Shown piece by piece: positions 47,134 through 58,067 of a DNA stretch of 64,000 nucleotides. Every line of letters starts with the position of its first letter. Position 1 is the first letter of the stretch. Made by a program: the position numbers and the translations under genes. The notes under the pieces were generated by a model. The model was not told where the DNA came from. It worked only from the letters and a program-made list of their open reading frames with translations, and searched no databases. Source of the DNA: Rana temporaria (lineage: Eukaryota > Chordata > Amphibia > Anura > Ranidae); NCBI RefSeq assembly GCF_905171775.1, contig NC_053489.1:149753142-149817141 (forward strand), given 5' to 3'.

Positions 47134-47159
47134 TATATATATATATATATATATTCAAA

Positions 47160-47723
47160 ATATACCATGTAGTGCAGCTTAAAATCTGGCTAAACAGATG
47201 TGGAAGATGAATTTTATGTTTGGAGTTAATTTGGATTTAATTTGTCCTGTTTTCAATAGAAGAAAAATGTCTTCTTTCGTCATTGGAACACTCAGATCAC
47301 CATATGAGCCGTGTTTAAATATGTGGAATGAGACAACTTTTGCTACTACTAGCTTCTGTTACTGAGATAATTGAGAAGCATGTGAGCTGTAGAGTCAATG
47401 GTAATTTATTTTTTCCAAATAAGCCTTTGCTTGCAGGGCCATTTCTATCTTTTAGCTCAATCATCTTCATAAGTTTAAAGCTGTCAGCAGATCAACTGTT
47501 AGGTAGAGAGTAACCCAGATCTTTGCATTCCTCAGGAATTTCAATAAATCTAAGGCCCTCTACTTATGCTAGTACTTGATGCTTTGAAGATATTTTGAGC
47601 TTCGAGTTTGTTCTACGTAACTAGCAGTCAGTTTTCCAAATAAATAATTCTTTTTTCTAGTTCATAAATATATTGTGTGTTAGAAGAAATATTTTCAAAG
47701 GAACCTCCAGAGATTTCTGCGTA
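47160..47723. other. No gene seen
   Basis: Nothing assignable. Confidence 0.4.
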
Positions 47724-47726
47724 TAA

Positions 47727-47931
47727 GACCCCTTTCACACTGAGGCGCTTTACAGGCGCTATAGGGCTAAAAATAGCACCTGCAAAGCACCTGTAAAGTG
47801 CGGCACCTTTCCTATCACTCCAATGTCAAAGAATGAGGGCCGAAAAGCCCTGCAAAAACAACGGTAAAGCGCTGCTAAAAATAGCAGCACTTTACCGCCG
47901 ATGCCCGGCGCTGCTCCGTGTGAAAGTGCCC
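47727..47931. mobile_element. CCCTTTCACACTGAGG MITE with TAA TSD
   Basis: TAA at 47724-47726 and 47932-47934. Tips GACCCCTTTCACAC and GTGTGAAAGTGCCC are inverted. Inner hairpins are built on AAAGCGCTGCTAAAAATAGC. Probably PIF/Harbinger-like by its TSD. Confidence 0.8.
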
Positions 47932-48581
47932 TAATTGTATTTTTATTAAAACAAGGAAAATAATTTTAGAGACCTCCTGACCTATAGCTTTTCCTTTTCT
48001 AGAGGCAAATATATTGTTCTCTTATCTTAGTAAATGAAGTGAAACTCTTCTGACTTCCAGAATCCAATCATTAGCAAGCAAAAATACAGTTTTATTTTCC
48101 TTGACGGTGACTGGGTAGGTATTCTTTGCAATTTTCACCACATTTAACAAGCTAAGGAAAAATTCTATTGTACAAAAGGAAATTCCCTTGTAAATGAACC
48201 GGCTATTTGTCCTTAGTAAATCTACCCCTATATTTTCAGGTATCCCAGATAGCAAGCAATTGTGATGAATGTTTGAAAATAAATGACTTGCTAAGCTATT
48301 GCTATACTTGCCAGGCTTCACAAGTTTGTTCCACAATTGCAGCAAGTCCACATTACATGACTCCAGATCAACTTTCTTTGCAAATATTCTGCAAGTCTGC
48401 TGCATTTCCTGGTTTAGTTAGGTTGTGCAATAGTCATCTCACCACAAGGGTCACTGTGGCTGAATTTGAATCATGCTGCAGAGCTCTTGCTGTAGGCTCA
48501 CCACTGCAACTTTGCTCTTGCTAGCGACTTGCCAGGCAAATTTGCTACAAATTGGAAAAGTGTCAACTAAAACTTATGCTT

Positions 48582-48728
48582 TGAGTGTATAAAATGATTG
48601 GATAGCTGCACACTCAATACTTGCAGAAAACATCTTTATTGCAGAAAAAAGTCCATAAAAAACAACCACAACTGATCAGGCAGGGGAGTCAAACGCGTTT
48701 CACATGGAAGTTTGTGCTTTCTCAATAG
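48582..48728 (-). mobile_element. 147-bp hammerhead retroposon, about 11-bp TSD
   Basis: Comparison with the uninterrupted copy at 43.8 kb shows extra DNA flanked by AACTTATGCTT (48571-48581) and AACCCGTGCTT (48729-48739); the sister reads AACTTGTGCTT. On the minus strand a degenerate hammerhead, AATAAAG and GAGTGTGCAGCTATCCAATC occur in the same order as in the 21.9-kb unit. Confidence 0.75.
48692..48726 (-). ncRNA. Degenerate hammerhead-like motif
   Basis: TTGAGAAAGCA, spacer, GAAA and an intact ACGCGT palindrome. The first core box and stem II have decayed the same way as at 20.85 kb. Confidence 0.45.
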
Positions 48729-49769
48729 AACCCGTGCTTCAAATGCTCTGCAAGTATACAACGTGCCAGTGAAAATGTGCAGCAAGTTAACAGACTTACA
48801 CGTTTACACTGCCACAATTTTCTGGCAAGTTATTGTTGCTATGTAGGTATATTCTTCAATGAAAAGATTGAAGTGAGGTTTGGGGCTGTTTGTCCCCAAA
48901 TATTCCCTGAGATGTCTGTCAGGGCCTCATGCATAGCTCCCAACTGTCCCTGATTTTGAGGGACTGTCCCTGATTTGGAGCAAAGTCCCTCTGTCTCCCC
49001 TCCTCCTCATTTTTCTTTATATATTTCTTTATTAGATTTTCATGAAAGACATCTTTTCATTAACAATTATCTCTTATAATATAAAACTTACATATATGAA
49101 AAAGCATCAAACATAATGAAATCCCCAGCCCCCCGCCTCCTCTCCCCCCCCCCACCCAACCGAACCACCAGGCACCTTTTCTTTTCTCACCTCGAAACAG
49201 TCTTACATTCTTATGCTCCCATTATTTCCATTTCTCCTCATACTCTTCTAAACCTTCTGTGTCACAGAGCCTTAAATATTCTAAGTTTTGCATCACATTT
49301 ATTTTATTGCACCAATTTCCCATCGAGGGACTTTCCCTATCTTGCCAATGTCTGGCTATTAAACTCTTATCAGCATTTAACAGGTGTGGGAGCAGTGTTT
49401 TCACATATCGTTTAGGTGTAATTCTAATCCCGTGGTGTAAACATCCCCACGGGTCCTCTGGGACATCAATATTGGTTATTTCAGTTATTAAATATCTGAT
49501 CTTACTCCAATAATTTTTTTATTTTCGGGCATGTCCACCATATGTGTGCCATATTTCCGATTTCTCTACATCCACGCCAGCAAATTTCTGATATTTCCTT
49601 ATTACATTTACTGTATGTGCCTTATCTGGTGTTATGTATCAATGCGCCAAGCACTTATAGTTTAACTCCGTCATCTTACTATTTGCTAACGTGGAATGTA
49701 CCCTCTTCATTATTTGTTTTATCTCTAATTCATTCAGCTGTGTCTCCAATTCCTCCTCCCACTTTTTAA

Positions 49770-50991
49770 CCACTTCCATACAGGGCACTTACGCACCTTC
49801 CCGCCCAAGCCAATTTTCAGCTTTCAGCACTGTCGCACTTTGAATGGCAATTCACTGTACCCAAACAATATTGGCGTCTTTTTTTCCCCACAAATAGAGC
49901 TTTCTTTTGGTGGTATTTGATCACCTCTGCAATTTTTTTTTTGCGCAACAACTAAAAAAAGACTGAAAATTTAGAAAAAAAATATGTTTTTATTTTTTTC
50001 TGTTAATTTTTTTGTAAATAAGTACGTTTTCTCTTTCAATTACGGGCACTGATATGGCGGCACTGATGGGCACCGATGAGATGGCACTGATGGACATCGA
50101 TGAGGTAGTACTGACGGGCACAGATAAGGTGGCACTGATTGGCAGCGCTTGTATGCGACACTGATGGGCACACATAGGCGGCACTGATGGGCACACATAG
50201 GTGGCCCTGATGGGCACACATAGGCGGCACTGATGGGCACTCATGGGCAGCACTGGGCACTCATAGGCAGCACAGATGGGCACTTATGGGTGGCACTGAT
50301 GGCTACTTATGGGTGGCACAGATGGGCACTGATAGGTGGGTACTGGGCACTGATGGGCACTGTGGGGTGGCACTGATGGACACTGTAGGGTGGCACTGAT
50401 GGACAATGTGGGGTGGCACTGATGGACACTGTGGGGCGGCACTGATTTACCCATGTTGCCAGTCAGTGCCCATTTGTGGGCACTGCTTGGCATTTTTTTT
50501 TTTTTTTATGCTTTTTTTTTTTTTTTTACAGACTTTTTTTTTTTACAGACTTTATTTTTTTTTTTGGGGCTTTTTTTTTTATCTGCCCTTCCCTGGTGGT
50601 CCAGGGTGGGCTTCCCTGGTGGTCCATGTGGCGATCCGAGGGGGGGCTGCGCTGATAAACAATCAGCGCGAACCCCCCCTGTCAGGAGAGCCGCCGATCG
50701 GCTCTCCTCTACTCGCGTCTGTCAGACGCGAGTGAGGAAGAGCCATCAACGGCTCTTCCTGTTTACATCGTGATCAGCCGTAGTTGGACACGGCTGATCA
50801 CGTGGTAAAGAGTCTCCGTGAGAGACTCTTTACCGAGATCGGTGTTGCGGGGTGTCAGACTGACACCCTGCAACAACGATCGCCCCGGGGGCGCGCATCG
50901 GCTCAGAATCCTGAGGACGTCATATGACGTCCAGTCAGGATTCTACAACCACTTTGCCAACGTCAATCTGCCATTGGCGGGCGGCAAGTGG
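49770..50991. mobile_element. TTAA-flanked element inside the L1
   Basis: TTAA at 49766-49769 and 50992-50995. Tips CCACTTCCATACAGGGC and GGGCGGCAAGTGG. Removing it with one TTAA rejoins the L1 frame as YIKKWEEELE, which fits the family and shows a clean insertion. It contains a 450-bp minisatellite, poly-T runs and GATCGGC hairpins. Confidence 0.9.
50040..50490. repeat. Minisatellite, GGCACTGATGGGCAC units
   Basis: About 20-bp units such as GGCACTGATGGGCACACATA run tandemly with variants. Translated frames show repeating Cys/Pro peptides only because of the array. Confidence 0.92.
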
Positions 50992-51581
50992 TTAATGTAT
51001 GGCAGTATTTCCAGACTTTTCACCTCCTTCAAAATTTTATAAATTCTGGAGGTCACTCCCTTCCCTCCTTTTTCTCCACTGAGTTTCTCCAAAGGCCGTA
51101 AATTCTCTGCAGATCTAATAGGCTGAGGTAGAGCCTCAAAGAAATGCTTTAACAGGACATACCGCCATTCATTTATCACTACCACATCCCTTCTATTTTT
51201 TAGTTCCTGATATGTACTCAGTTTGTCCTGCGTCATGACGTCTTTCAACTGTGCATTCTCTTTTGTGATCCATTTTCCAAATAAATTATCTATACCTGGT
51301 GTAAAATATTTTGTGTCCATTAGTGCTATTAGCGGGAATTAAAATCCCATTTTTCCCTGTTGTGTACCTTATCCCAAATTTTTATTGCATTCTGTGTAAT
51401 ATTATGTGTGTCCCTCTCTATATTGTGCTGGGATCCATATAATCTTCCCAAATGATACCTTACTCATTTGATGTTCCATATTTATCCATCACTTTTGTTT
51501 ATTATTTTTAATCCAATCTATAATTTGTGTAAGAATAGTTGCATTATAATAATTTCTAATATCTGGTGCCTTTTTTTTGTG

Positions 51582-52430
51582 TCACCCAGGTGATACATGC
51601 TTTTTTCCCTCGCCATATAATATAAACAGTGCAGCGCAATAAACAACATTAAATACATAAACAAATAAAGTGAAAGAATACACAATAACTAGTGTATATA
51701 ATAAAAGAAAACAGTGTCCATGTGAAAAAAATCCATAAATGAATGAATAAATAAATAAATCCACAGTCAGTCCAACGAAAAGAAATTCCAGAGTGAAAGT
51801 GAAGAGATGACACCATATAATATCCACCACCAGTGAAAGATGGCCTCTCACCTCATAGCTTAGACCCTTGCGGATAACAAAGCATATCTGTTTAAATCAA
51901 CAGCTGACAGCCTCCATAGGAAACGGATGGATGAGATTAGCACCACGGATCCAGACCCAATGACTTTCCAACAGGGATACCACCATATAATTGAAAAGAA
52001 AGGGAAAAATCTAGTGCTCTCCGATTGGATTTCTTTTATTTAAAACGAGCAATAAAATAGTTGCACTCACATGTAAGGACACTCAGTGTGCCGAGTGTCA
52101 GCGTAACAGCATATAACAGCACGTAAAACCGTCTGTCTGTAATCTGCGGCGGTCGTGGGTGACGCTCTGAGGAGCCACGCAGAACGTCACCCACGACCGC
52201 CGCAGATTACAGACAGACGCCCCATGGCGATCGCTCCCTGGAGCTGAAGAACGGGGAGAGCCGTATGTAAACACGGCTTCCCTGTGCTTCAATGTGGCGG
52301 CTGCATCGATCGAGTGATCGAGTGATCCCTTTTATAGGGAGACTCGATCGATGACGTCAGTCCTACAGCCACACCCCCCTACAGTTGTAAACACACACTA
52401 GGTGAACCCTAACTCCTACAGCGCCCCCTT
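51582..52430 (-). mobile_element. Penelope-like terminal unit inside the L1
   Basis: On the minus strand it shares AATAAAAGAAATCC, TGGACACTG and the far-end TGCGCTGCAC with the 30.15-30.96-kb unit. Boundaries with the L1 are sharp at about 51581; the other side is uncertain. No coding frame. Confidence 0.5.
52132..52221. repeat. Perfect 35-bp inverted repeat with 20-nt loop
   Basis: Arms 52132-52166 and 52187-52221 are exact complements (GCGGCGGTCGTGGGTGACG at the inner end). The loop includes CTGAGGAGCCACGC, faintly like a collapsed hammerhead. Confidence 0.95.
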
Positions 52431-52439
52431 GTGGTTAAC

Positions 52440-53021
52440 TCCCAAACTGCAACTGTCATTTTCACAATAAACAATGCAATTTAAATGCATTTTTTGCTGT
52501 GAAAATGACAATGGTCCCAAAAATGTGTCAAAACTGTCCGAAGTGTCCGCCATAATGTCGCAGTCACGAAAAAAATCACTGATCGCCGCCATTAGTAGTA
52601 AAAAAAAATAATTAATAAAAATGCAATAAAACTATCCCCCATTTTGTAAACGCTATAAATTTTGCGCAAACCAATCGATAAACGCTTATTGCGATTTTTT
52701 TTACCAAAAATAGGTAAACGAATACGTATCTGCCTAAACTGAGGGAAAAAAACATTTTTAGATATGTTTTTAGGGGATATTTATTATAGCAACATTTTTC
52801 AAAATTGTTGCTCTATTTTTGTTTATAGCGCAAAAAATAAAAACCGCAGAGGTGATCAAATACCACAAAAAGAAAGCTCTATTTGTGGGGAAAAAAAGGA
52901 CGCCAGATTTGTTTGGGAGCCACGTCGCACGACCGCGCAATTGTCTGTTAAAGCGACGCAGTGCCGAATTGTAAAAACCCCTTGGGTCATTTAGCTGCGT
53001 ATTGGTCCGGTCCTTAAGTGG
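52440..53021 (-). mobile_element. Right half of a TTAA-type element
   Basis: The right tip GGTCCTTAAGTGG is followed by TTAA (53022-53025). AAGAAAGCTCTATTTGTGG and GAAGTGTCCGCCATAATG are the reverse complement of blocks in 40.02-40.95 kb. The left end is gone together with the L1 RT core, implying a deletion. Confidence 0.7.
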
Positions 53022-54721
53022 TTAAGGATTATGGTAATAGTGGCCTCTAACGCCTCTATACGCATATCCCACCTTGCGCCTATCCGTTCATATAAGAGCA
53101 CATTCTAGGGACTAAAATATCTATACATTTTTTATAATAGAGTATCGTCAGACCGTCCGGTCGTGGGCTTTTCCCACCCGGTGAATTTTTTACAATTTCC
53201 CTGATTTCATCTTCTGTTATAGGGGCATCTAAACGTATCTTCTGATATTTTATCACATTCTGTTTCCCTTAGAAAAGTTTTTATTTTCTCCGCTTTTTGT
53301 TTTATCTCTTCTCTTGTTTCGTTCTTATTAATTGAATAGAGTCTCCCATAATAAACTAATAAACGTTTTCGCTATTTCTCCTGTTTTATGAACTACTTCT
53401 CCATTGCCCGTTTGTATTTTTTCTACATAGTTAGCAGTTTTTTTCTTTTTTAAATAATTTCGCTAAGTATTTCCTGGGCATATTGCCTCATTGGTACCTT
53501 TCTTTCTTTACTTGGTTGTGAATTTTTCGGGTTTCCTGCTCTATTAGTTCTCTCAGCGCTTCTCTTTTTATATTTAATATTAATAGGGATTCTTTTTCTC
53601 TAGTATGCTTATGTTGTTGTTCCAGTACATATATTTATTTTATTAGGGTTATTTTATTCACCTTAGTTCTTTTTTTTTCTCCGCTACCTCCTTAATTAGT
53701 ATTCCCTGTATATATGCCTTGTGGGTGTCCCAGACTACGGGCTCAGACATATCCTCTGTACTATTAATCTTAAAAAATTGTTCTAATTTCTCTGTTATTC
53801 TCTTTTCTACTGCTTTATCTTGTAAGAGTTCTTCATTAAGTCTCCAATTAATACTTTTATGTTGTGTCTCCCCTATTTTCAATTGTAGTGTTACTGGCGC
53901 ATGATCCGAAAAGGTCACAATTCCAATTTTCAAGCAATCTATGCTCAATCAGAAAAAAGTCTATCCTGGAGTACGTCTCATGTACAGGGGAGCAGAATGT
54001 ATAATCCCGCTGCTTGTTATGTTGTATCCTCCACGCATCTACTAGCTGATGTTGATGCATTTTCTTTTTTAATTTATTCCTCCTCCTCATTTGTCCCTCA
54101 TTTTGATCTGATCTATATAGTTGTATATAAAATGCACTATTTATCTTTCACAAAGTGTTTCCCAGTGCTAAACTTTTCATCCAATTTCTAAATTGCTGCA
54201 TTTGCCAATTTTAAAAGCCAATATAAAGGAATATTAGTGGTAAAAAAAGCTGTTCTGGAGTTAATTAACCTTTTTTTTGGTAATGTCCCCTTTAAGGGGT
54301 GTGGCAGGGGGCGTGTCCTATGCCTAGATACTTTTGCTAGAAGGTGTCCCTCATTGCCATCTCAAATGTTGGGAGGTATGGCCTCATGACAGGAAAAGGT
54401 GTTGATAGTTTAGGACCCCTTGTCAGATAAACTGAAGGATTAAAGAGTCTGGAGGAAAGAGGAAGTAAAACTATTTATAAAAATGTGACATCTTTTATTT
54501 ATAATATGTATAATATTCATCAGCAGTTTGCTTGTATTGGATTGTAGTGTATCACCTGAGCAGATGCTGGGGAAAATGTATCTCTAACATAGCTGGTAGA
54601 GCAGTAAAACCTGAGTGGGGATCTAGCAATCCCCTATGTACCTCTAAAAAGCATTGTTAACTCTAATCCTTAACCATGTCATTCAAAACTAGAAAACAAT
54701 TTGGTTACAGATACACATTAA

Positions 54722-55681
54722 CCACTTAAGGACCTTGCCTGTATTTCAGATTTGGCGTTTACAAGATTGTTAGAAAATTACTTAAAACCCCCAAACATTA
54801 TATTTTTTTTTCTAACACCCTAGGGAATAAAATGGCGGTCATTGCAATACTTTTTGTCACACCGTATTTGCGCAGCGGTCTTACAAGCGATTTTTTTTGG
54901 AAAAAAAATCACTGTTTTTAATTAAAAAATAAGACAACAGAAAAGTTAGCCTACGCTCGTGGAATGGCGTCAAACTTTTACCCTTAAAAATCTCCATAGG
55001 TGATGTTTAAAAAATTCTATAGGTTGCATCTTTTGAGCTACAGAGCTAGAATTATTGCTCTCGCTCTTGGCGATACCTCACTTGTGTGGTTTGAACACCG
55101 TTTTCATATGTTGGCGCTACTCACGTATGCGTTCCCTTCTGCGTGTGAGCTCGTTGGGGCGGGGCGCTTTAAAAAAACATTTTTTTGTTTTCTTATTCAT
55201 TTTTATTTATTTTATAAATTTTTACACTAAAAAAGAAAAAAAATTGATCACTTTTATTCCTATTACAAGGAATGTAAACATCCCTTGTAATAGAAAAAAG
55301 CATGACAGGTCCACTTAAATATGAGATCTGGGGTCAAAAAGACCTCAGATCTCATATTTAGACTTAAATGCAAAAAAAAAAAAAAAAAATTGTCATTTGA
55401 AAAAATGACAAGAAAATATTGCTTTAAGAAGCATGGGCGGAAGCAACGTTTTGACGTCGCTTCCGCCCTGCTATGCTATGGGGACGGGTGGAGGGGGGGC
55501 CCTCTCCCACCGCTGATAACGGTAATCTTGTGGCGAATCCGCCACGGAGACCACCATTATCGTTTAAAGGACCGCTCACTGAAAAGATGGATATTGTGGT
55601 TGTGGCAGCAGCTGCTGCCGTTACCGAGATATCCATCTTTAAAAAAATGACGTATATATACAGTGAGGGGTCCTTAAGTGG
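54722..55681. mobile_element. TTAA-flanked element (CCACTTAAGGACC)
   Basis: TTAA at 54718-54721 and 55682-55685. Tips CCACTTAAGGACC and GGTCCTTAAGTGG are exact inverted repeats. The interior has an AAATATGAGATCTGAGG-type hairpin and a GCTGCTGCC hairpin near 55610. Non-coding. Confidence 0.92.
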
Positions 55682-55685
55682 TTAA

Positions 55686-56103
55686 AGTGGAGTTCCACCC
55701 AAAAATGGAACTTCCACTTTTTGGAATCCTCCCCCCTCTGGTGTCACATTTGGCACCTCTCAGGGGGGAGGAGGGAGCAGATACCTGTGTAATAAAGGTA
55801 TTTGCTCCCATTTCCTGGCATAGGTCACTGCAGTGATCATGGTAACCTACGCCACTTCCTGCGCCTATTCTTTCCTCCCCTGCTGTCTTCTAGGAGACAC
55901 ACAGGTCCCAGAGGACAGCAGGGACCAGTAAGGATGTGCAGCATGACTCGCACATTTGCGCAGTACAGAACCAACAGATCGGTTTTGGCTGCCGACATTG
56001 CGGGCGCCCAGGACAGGTAAGTGTTCATATAATACAATTCAGCAGCTACAGTATTCGTAGCTGTTGGCTTTTAATAATAAAAAAATGTAGGCGGACCTCC
56101 GCT
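55686..56103. mobile_element. TTAA-flanked MITE (AGTGGAGTTCCACCC)
   Basis: TTAA at 55682-55685 (shared with the previous element) and 56104-56107. Right tip GGCGGACCTCCGCT. The inner block CAGCAGCTACAGTATTCG recurs in the 56.2-kb element. Confidence 0.85.
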
Positions 56104-56153
56104 TTAAGTTGCTGAACTGAGTTAAAAATCCATAGTCAACCTTTTCCCTAAAG

Positions 56154-56993
56154 TGGTTCTAAAGCCAGACGTTTTTTTTACCTTAATGCCTTACCTGCAT
56201 TAAAGAGGAGCTCCAGGCTCCTTCAGAAAAAAAATTAAGTCAGCAGCTACACATACTGTAGTTGCTGACTTTTAATATTAGGGCACTTACCTGTCCAGGA
56301 ATCCAGCAGTGTCCTCAACCGAGCTGATTTTTTATCAGCTATCAGGTGCTGCCGCTGCCATCTAGACTAAGGGAAACTGGCAGTGAAGCCTTGCTTTAGA
56401 GCAGGTTTCCTACTGCACATGCGTGAAGCACACTGACCTTTGTGAATGGGTCGACTGAGAGCGAAGGAGGGGGGGGGCGAAATTCTGGCTTAGTTTGCCA
56501 CGACAAACTAAGCTGGAAGTGGGATCAGTACCTGTCAAAATCAGGTACCCACTCCCTCCTCCCCCAAAAAGTGCATCAGCAGAGGATGGAGGAGGCAGAT
56601 ACATGGCACTTCCCATTTGAGTGGAGCTCTGCTGTAAGCTAAAACACGTTCTAATGGTTGTTCCCCTACCCACTCTAAACACTTACTGAGTCCTGTGTCT
56701 ATCCAGCATTGTGCCCATCTGAAGCAGCGCTTGTTCTCTCTCTCCCCTCTCACAGGCTCAGAAACAGCAGTAGGAGCAGCATCTGTTGCTGTCAATGTAA
56801 TGCTGTGAAGAGGAAGTGGGGGCAGGGCTGAGCTGCACTGTGTGTCTCAATTAACGCACACTGCAAGGCTTAAAAGAAAGCCACTGGTGTGCCATCATAG
56901 GAAACGGCTTTCTATGGTGACAAATAAAAAATAGGTGATTTTGGGCCCACTCTGCCATTGTACAGAGCAGTTAAATTATAACATGTTTACAAT
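56154..56993. mobile_element. TTAA-type element with a nested relative
   Basis: Left AAGTGGTTCTAAAGCC and right ATGTTTACAA before TTAA (56994-56997). A second element, 56204-56633, with tips AGAGGAGCTCCAGGC and GAGTGGAGCTCTGCT, is inserted in it. Left TTAA of the outer unit is eroded to CTAA. Confidence 0.5.
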
Positions 56994-57244
56994 TTAAAGT
57001 GGTGGTACAGTCAAAACAAAAAAATTAATAATCTGGTCCCTCTACAAGTTAATGTCATAATGTGCCATTATGCGATGCATGTAAGCACATTGTGACATTA
57101 ACTTGCAAGGGGACGGGATTTTTTATGAAAGACCTGTGACAAGAGTCACTTTGGGCAGAGGGCTTGTGGAACCCAGCTTACCTTAGAGAGGTCAGGAAGC
57201 TCCTTGCCCAGTTCCCCCGGCCTCTTCTATGTGTAAGTTTCCCT

Positions 57245-57945
57245 GGGCCGGATTCAGATACGAGATACGACAGCGTATCTCCAGATACGCCGTCGTATCT
57301 CTGAGTGCGGGCATCGTATCTATGCGACTGATTCATCGTATCTATGCGACTATGCGACTGATTCATATTTACGCTGGCCGCTAGGTGGCGCTTCCGTATA
57401 GTTACAAGAGGAATATGCTAATTAGGTATTTACCCTGAATTAGAAATCTACGTCCGGCCGGTGCATTTTTTTACGTCGTTTACGTTAGGCTTTTTTCGGC
57501 GTATAGTTATCCCTGCTATATGAGGCGTAGCTAATGTTAAGTATGGACGTCGTTCCCCTCGCCGTGTTTTGAAAATTTTACGTCGTTTGCGTAAGTCGTT
57601 CGCAAATAGGGCTGAACGTCATTTACGACGGTTCACTTCGAAACCAATACGTCCTTGCGGCGTACTTTGGAGCAATGCACACTGGGATATTCCACGGACG
57701 GCGCATGCGCCATTCGTAAAATCCGTCAAATACGTGGGGTCACAGTGAATTAGCATAAAACACGCCCACATCATCCCCATTTGAATTAGGCGGGCTTACG
57801 CCACCACACATACGTTACGCCGCCGTAACTAAGGGCGCAAGTTCTTTCTGCATACGGAACTTGCGCCCTAAGTTACGGCGGCGTACCGTATCTGACATAC
57901 GTTACGCCGCGTCGGCAGATACAGCAATGTATCTGAATCCGGCCC
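57245..57945. mobile_element. GGGCCGGATTCAGATAC MITE with CCT TSD
   Basis: CCT at 57242-57244 and 57946-57948. Tips GGGCCGGATTCAGATAC and GTATCTGAATCCGGCCC are inverted. Very CpG-rich with GATACGCC hairpins and an arm pair around AACTTGCGCCCTTAGTTACG-like words. Non-coding. Confidence 0.9.
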
Positions 57946-58067
57946 CCTGTGTCTACTAGTGGCACAAGGTGACCGATAACCCAAGTCTGGTCTGTCCTAA
58001 CCAGACACACCGTCAACCACATACCGTACTCAGCATGTACTTTTACCCCTGTTATCCTGAGTTCTAT

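Larger units (their letters stand above)
48228..48845. repeat. CTTGCAA-rich dispersed repeat, copy 2 (interrupted)
   Basis: Reverse complement of 43735-44185, split by the retroposon at 48582-48728. Confidence 0.7.
49013..54078 (-). pseudogene. 5'-truncated L1-like element, nested and RT-deleted
   Basis: A 14-bp TSD, CCTCCTCCTCATTT (48999-49012, 54079-54092), brackets it, and a T-rich left edge is the 3' tail. From its 5' side: endonuclease remnants with DYTF, SRIDFFLI (about 53.95 kb) and SDHAPV (about 53.9 kb), the RT start ITEDEIRE then GGKSPRPDGL (about 53.15-53.22 kb), post-RT PDIRNYYNATIL (about 51.54-51.58 kb), and the Cys-His box CWRGCREIGNMAHIWWTCPK (49524-49582). The central RT with its catalytic box is missing where foreign DNA sits (51.58-53.02 kb). 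Frameshifts and stops are scattered. Confidence 0.9.
48932..54380. mobile_element. hAT-like element split by an L1
   Basis: Tips CATAGCTCCCAAC and GTTGGGAGGTATG are flanked by GCCTCATG at 48924-48931 and 54381-54388, an exact 8-bp TSD. Only 48932-49012 and 54079-54380 belong to it (about 370 bp once the L1 and one TSD copy are removed). Confidence 0.85.

Noticed and set aside
50036..50493. Cys/Pro/Ser-rich repeated peptides on the minus strand
   Set aside because: Explained entirely by the minisatellite; all frames are open because the units lack stops.
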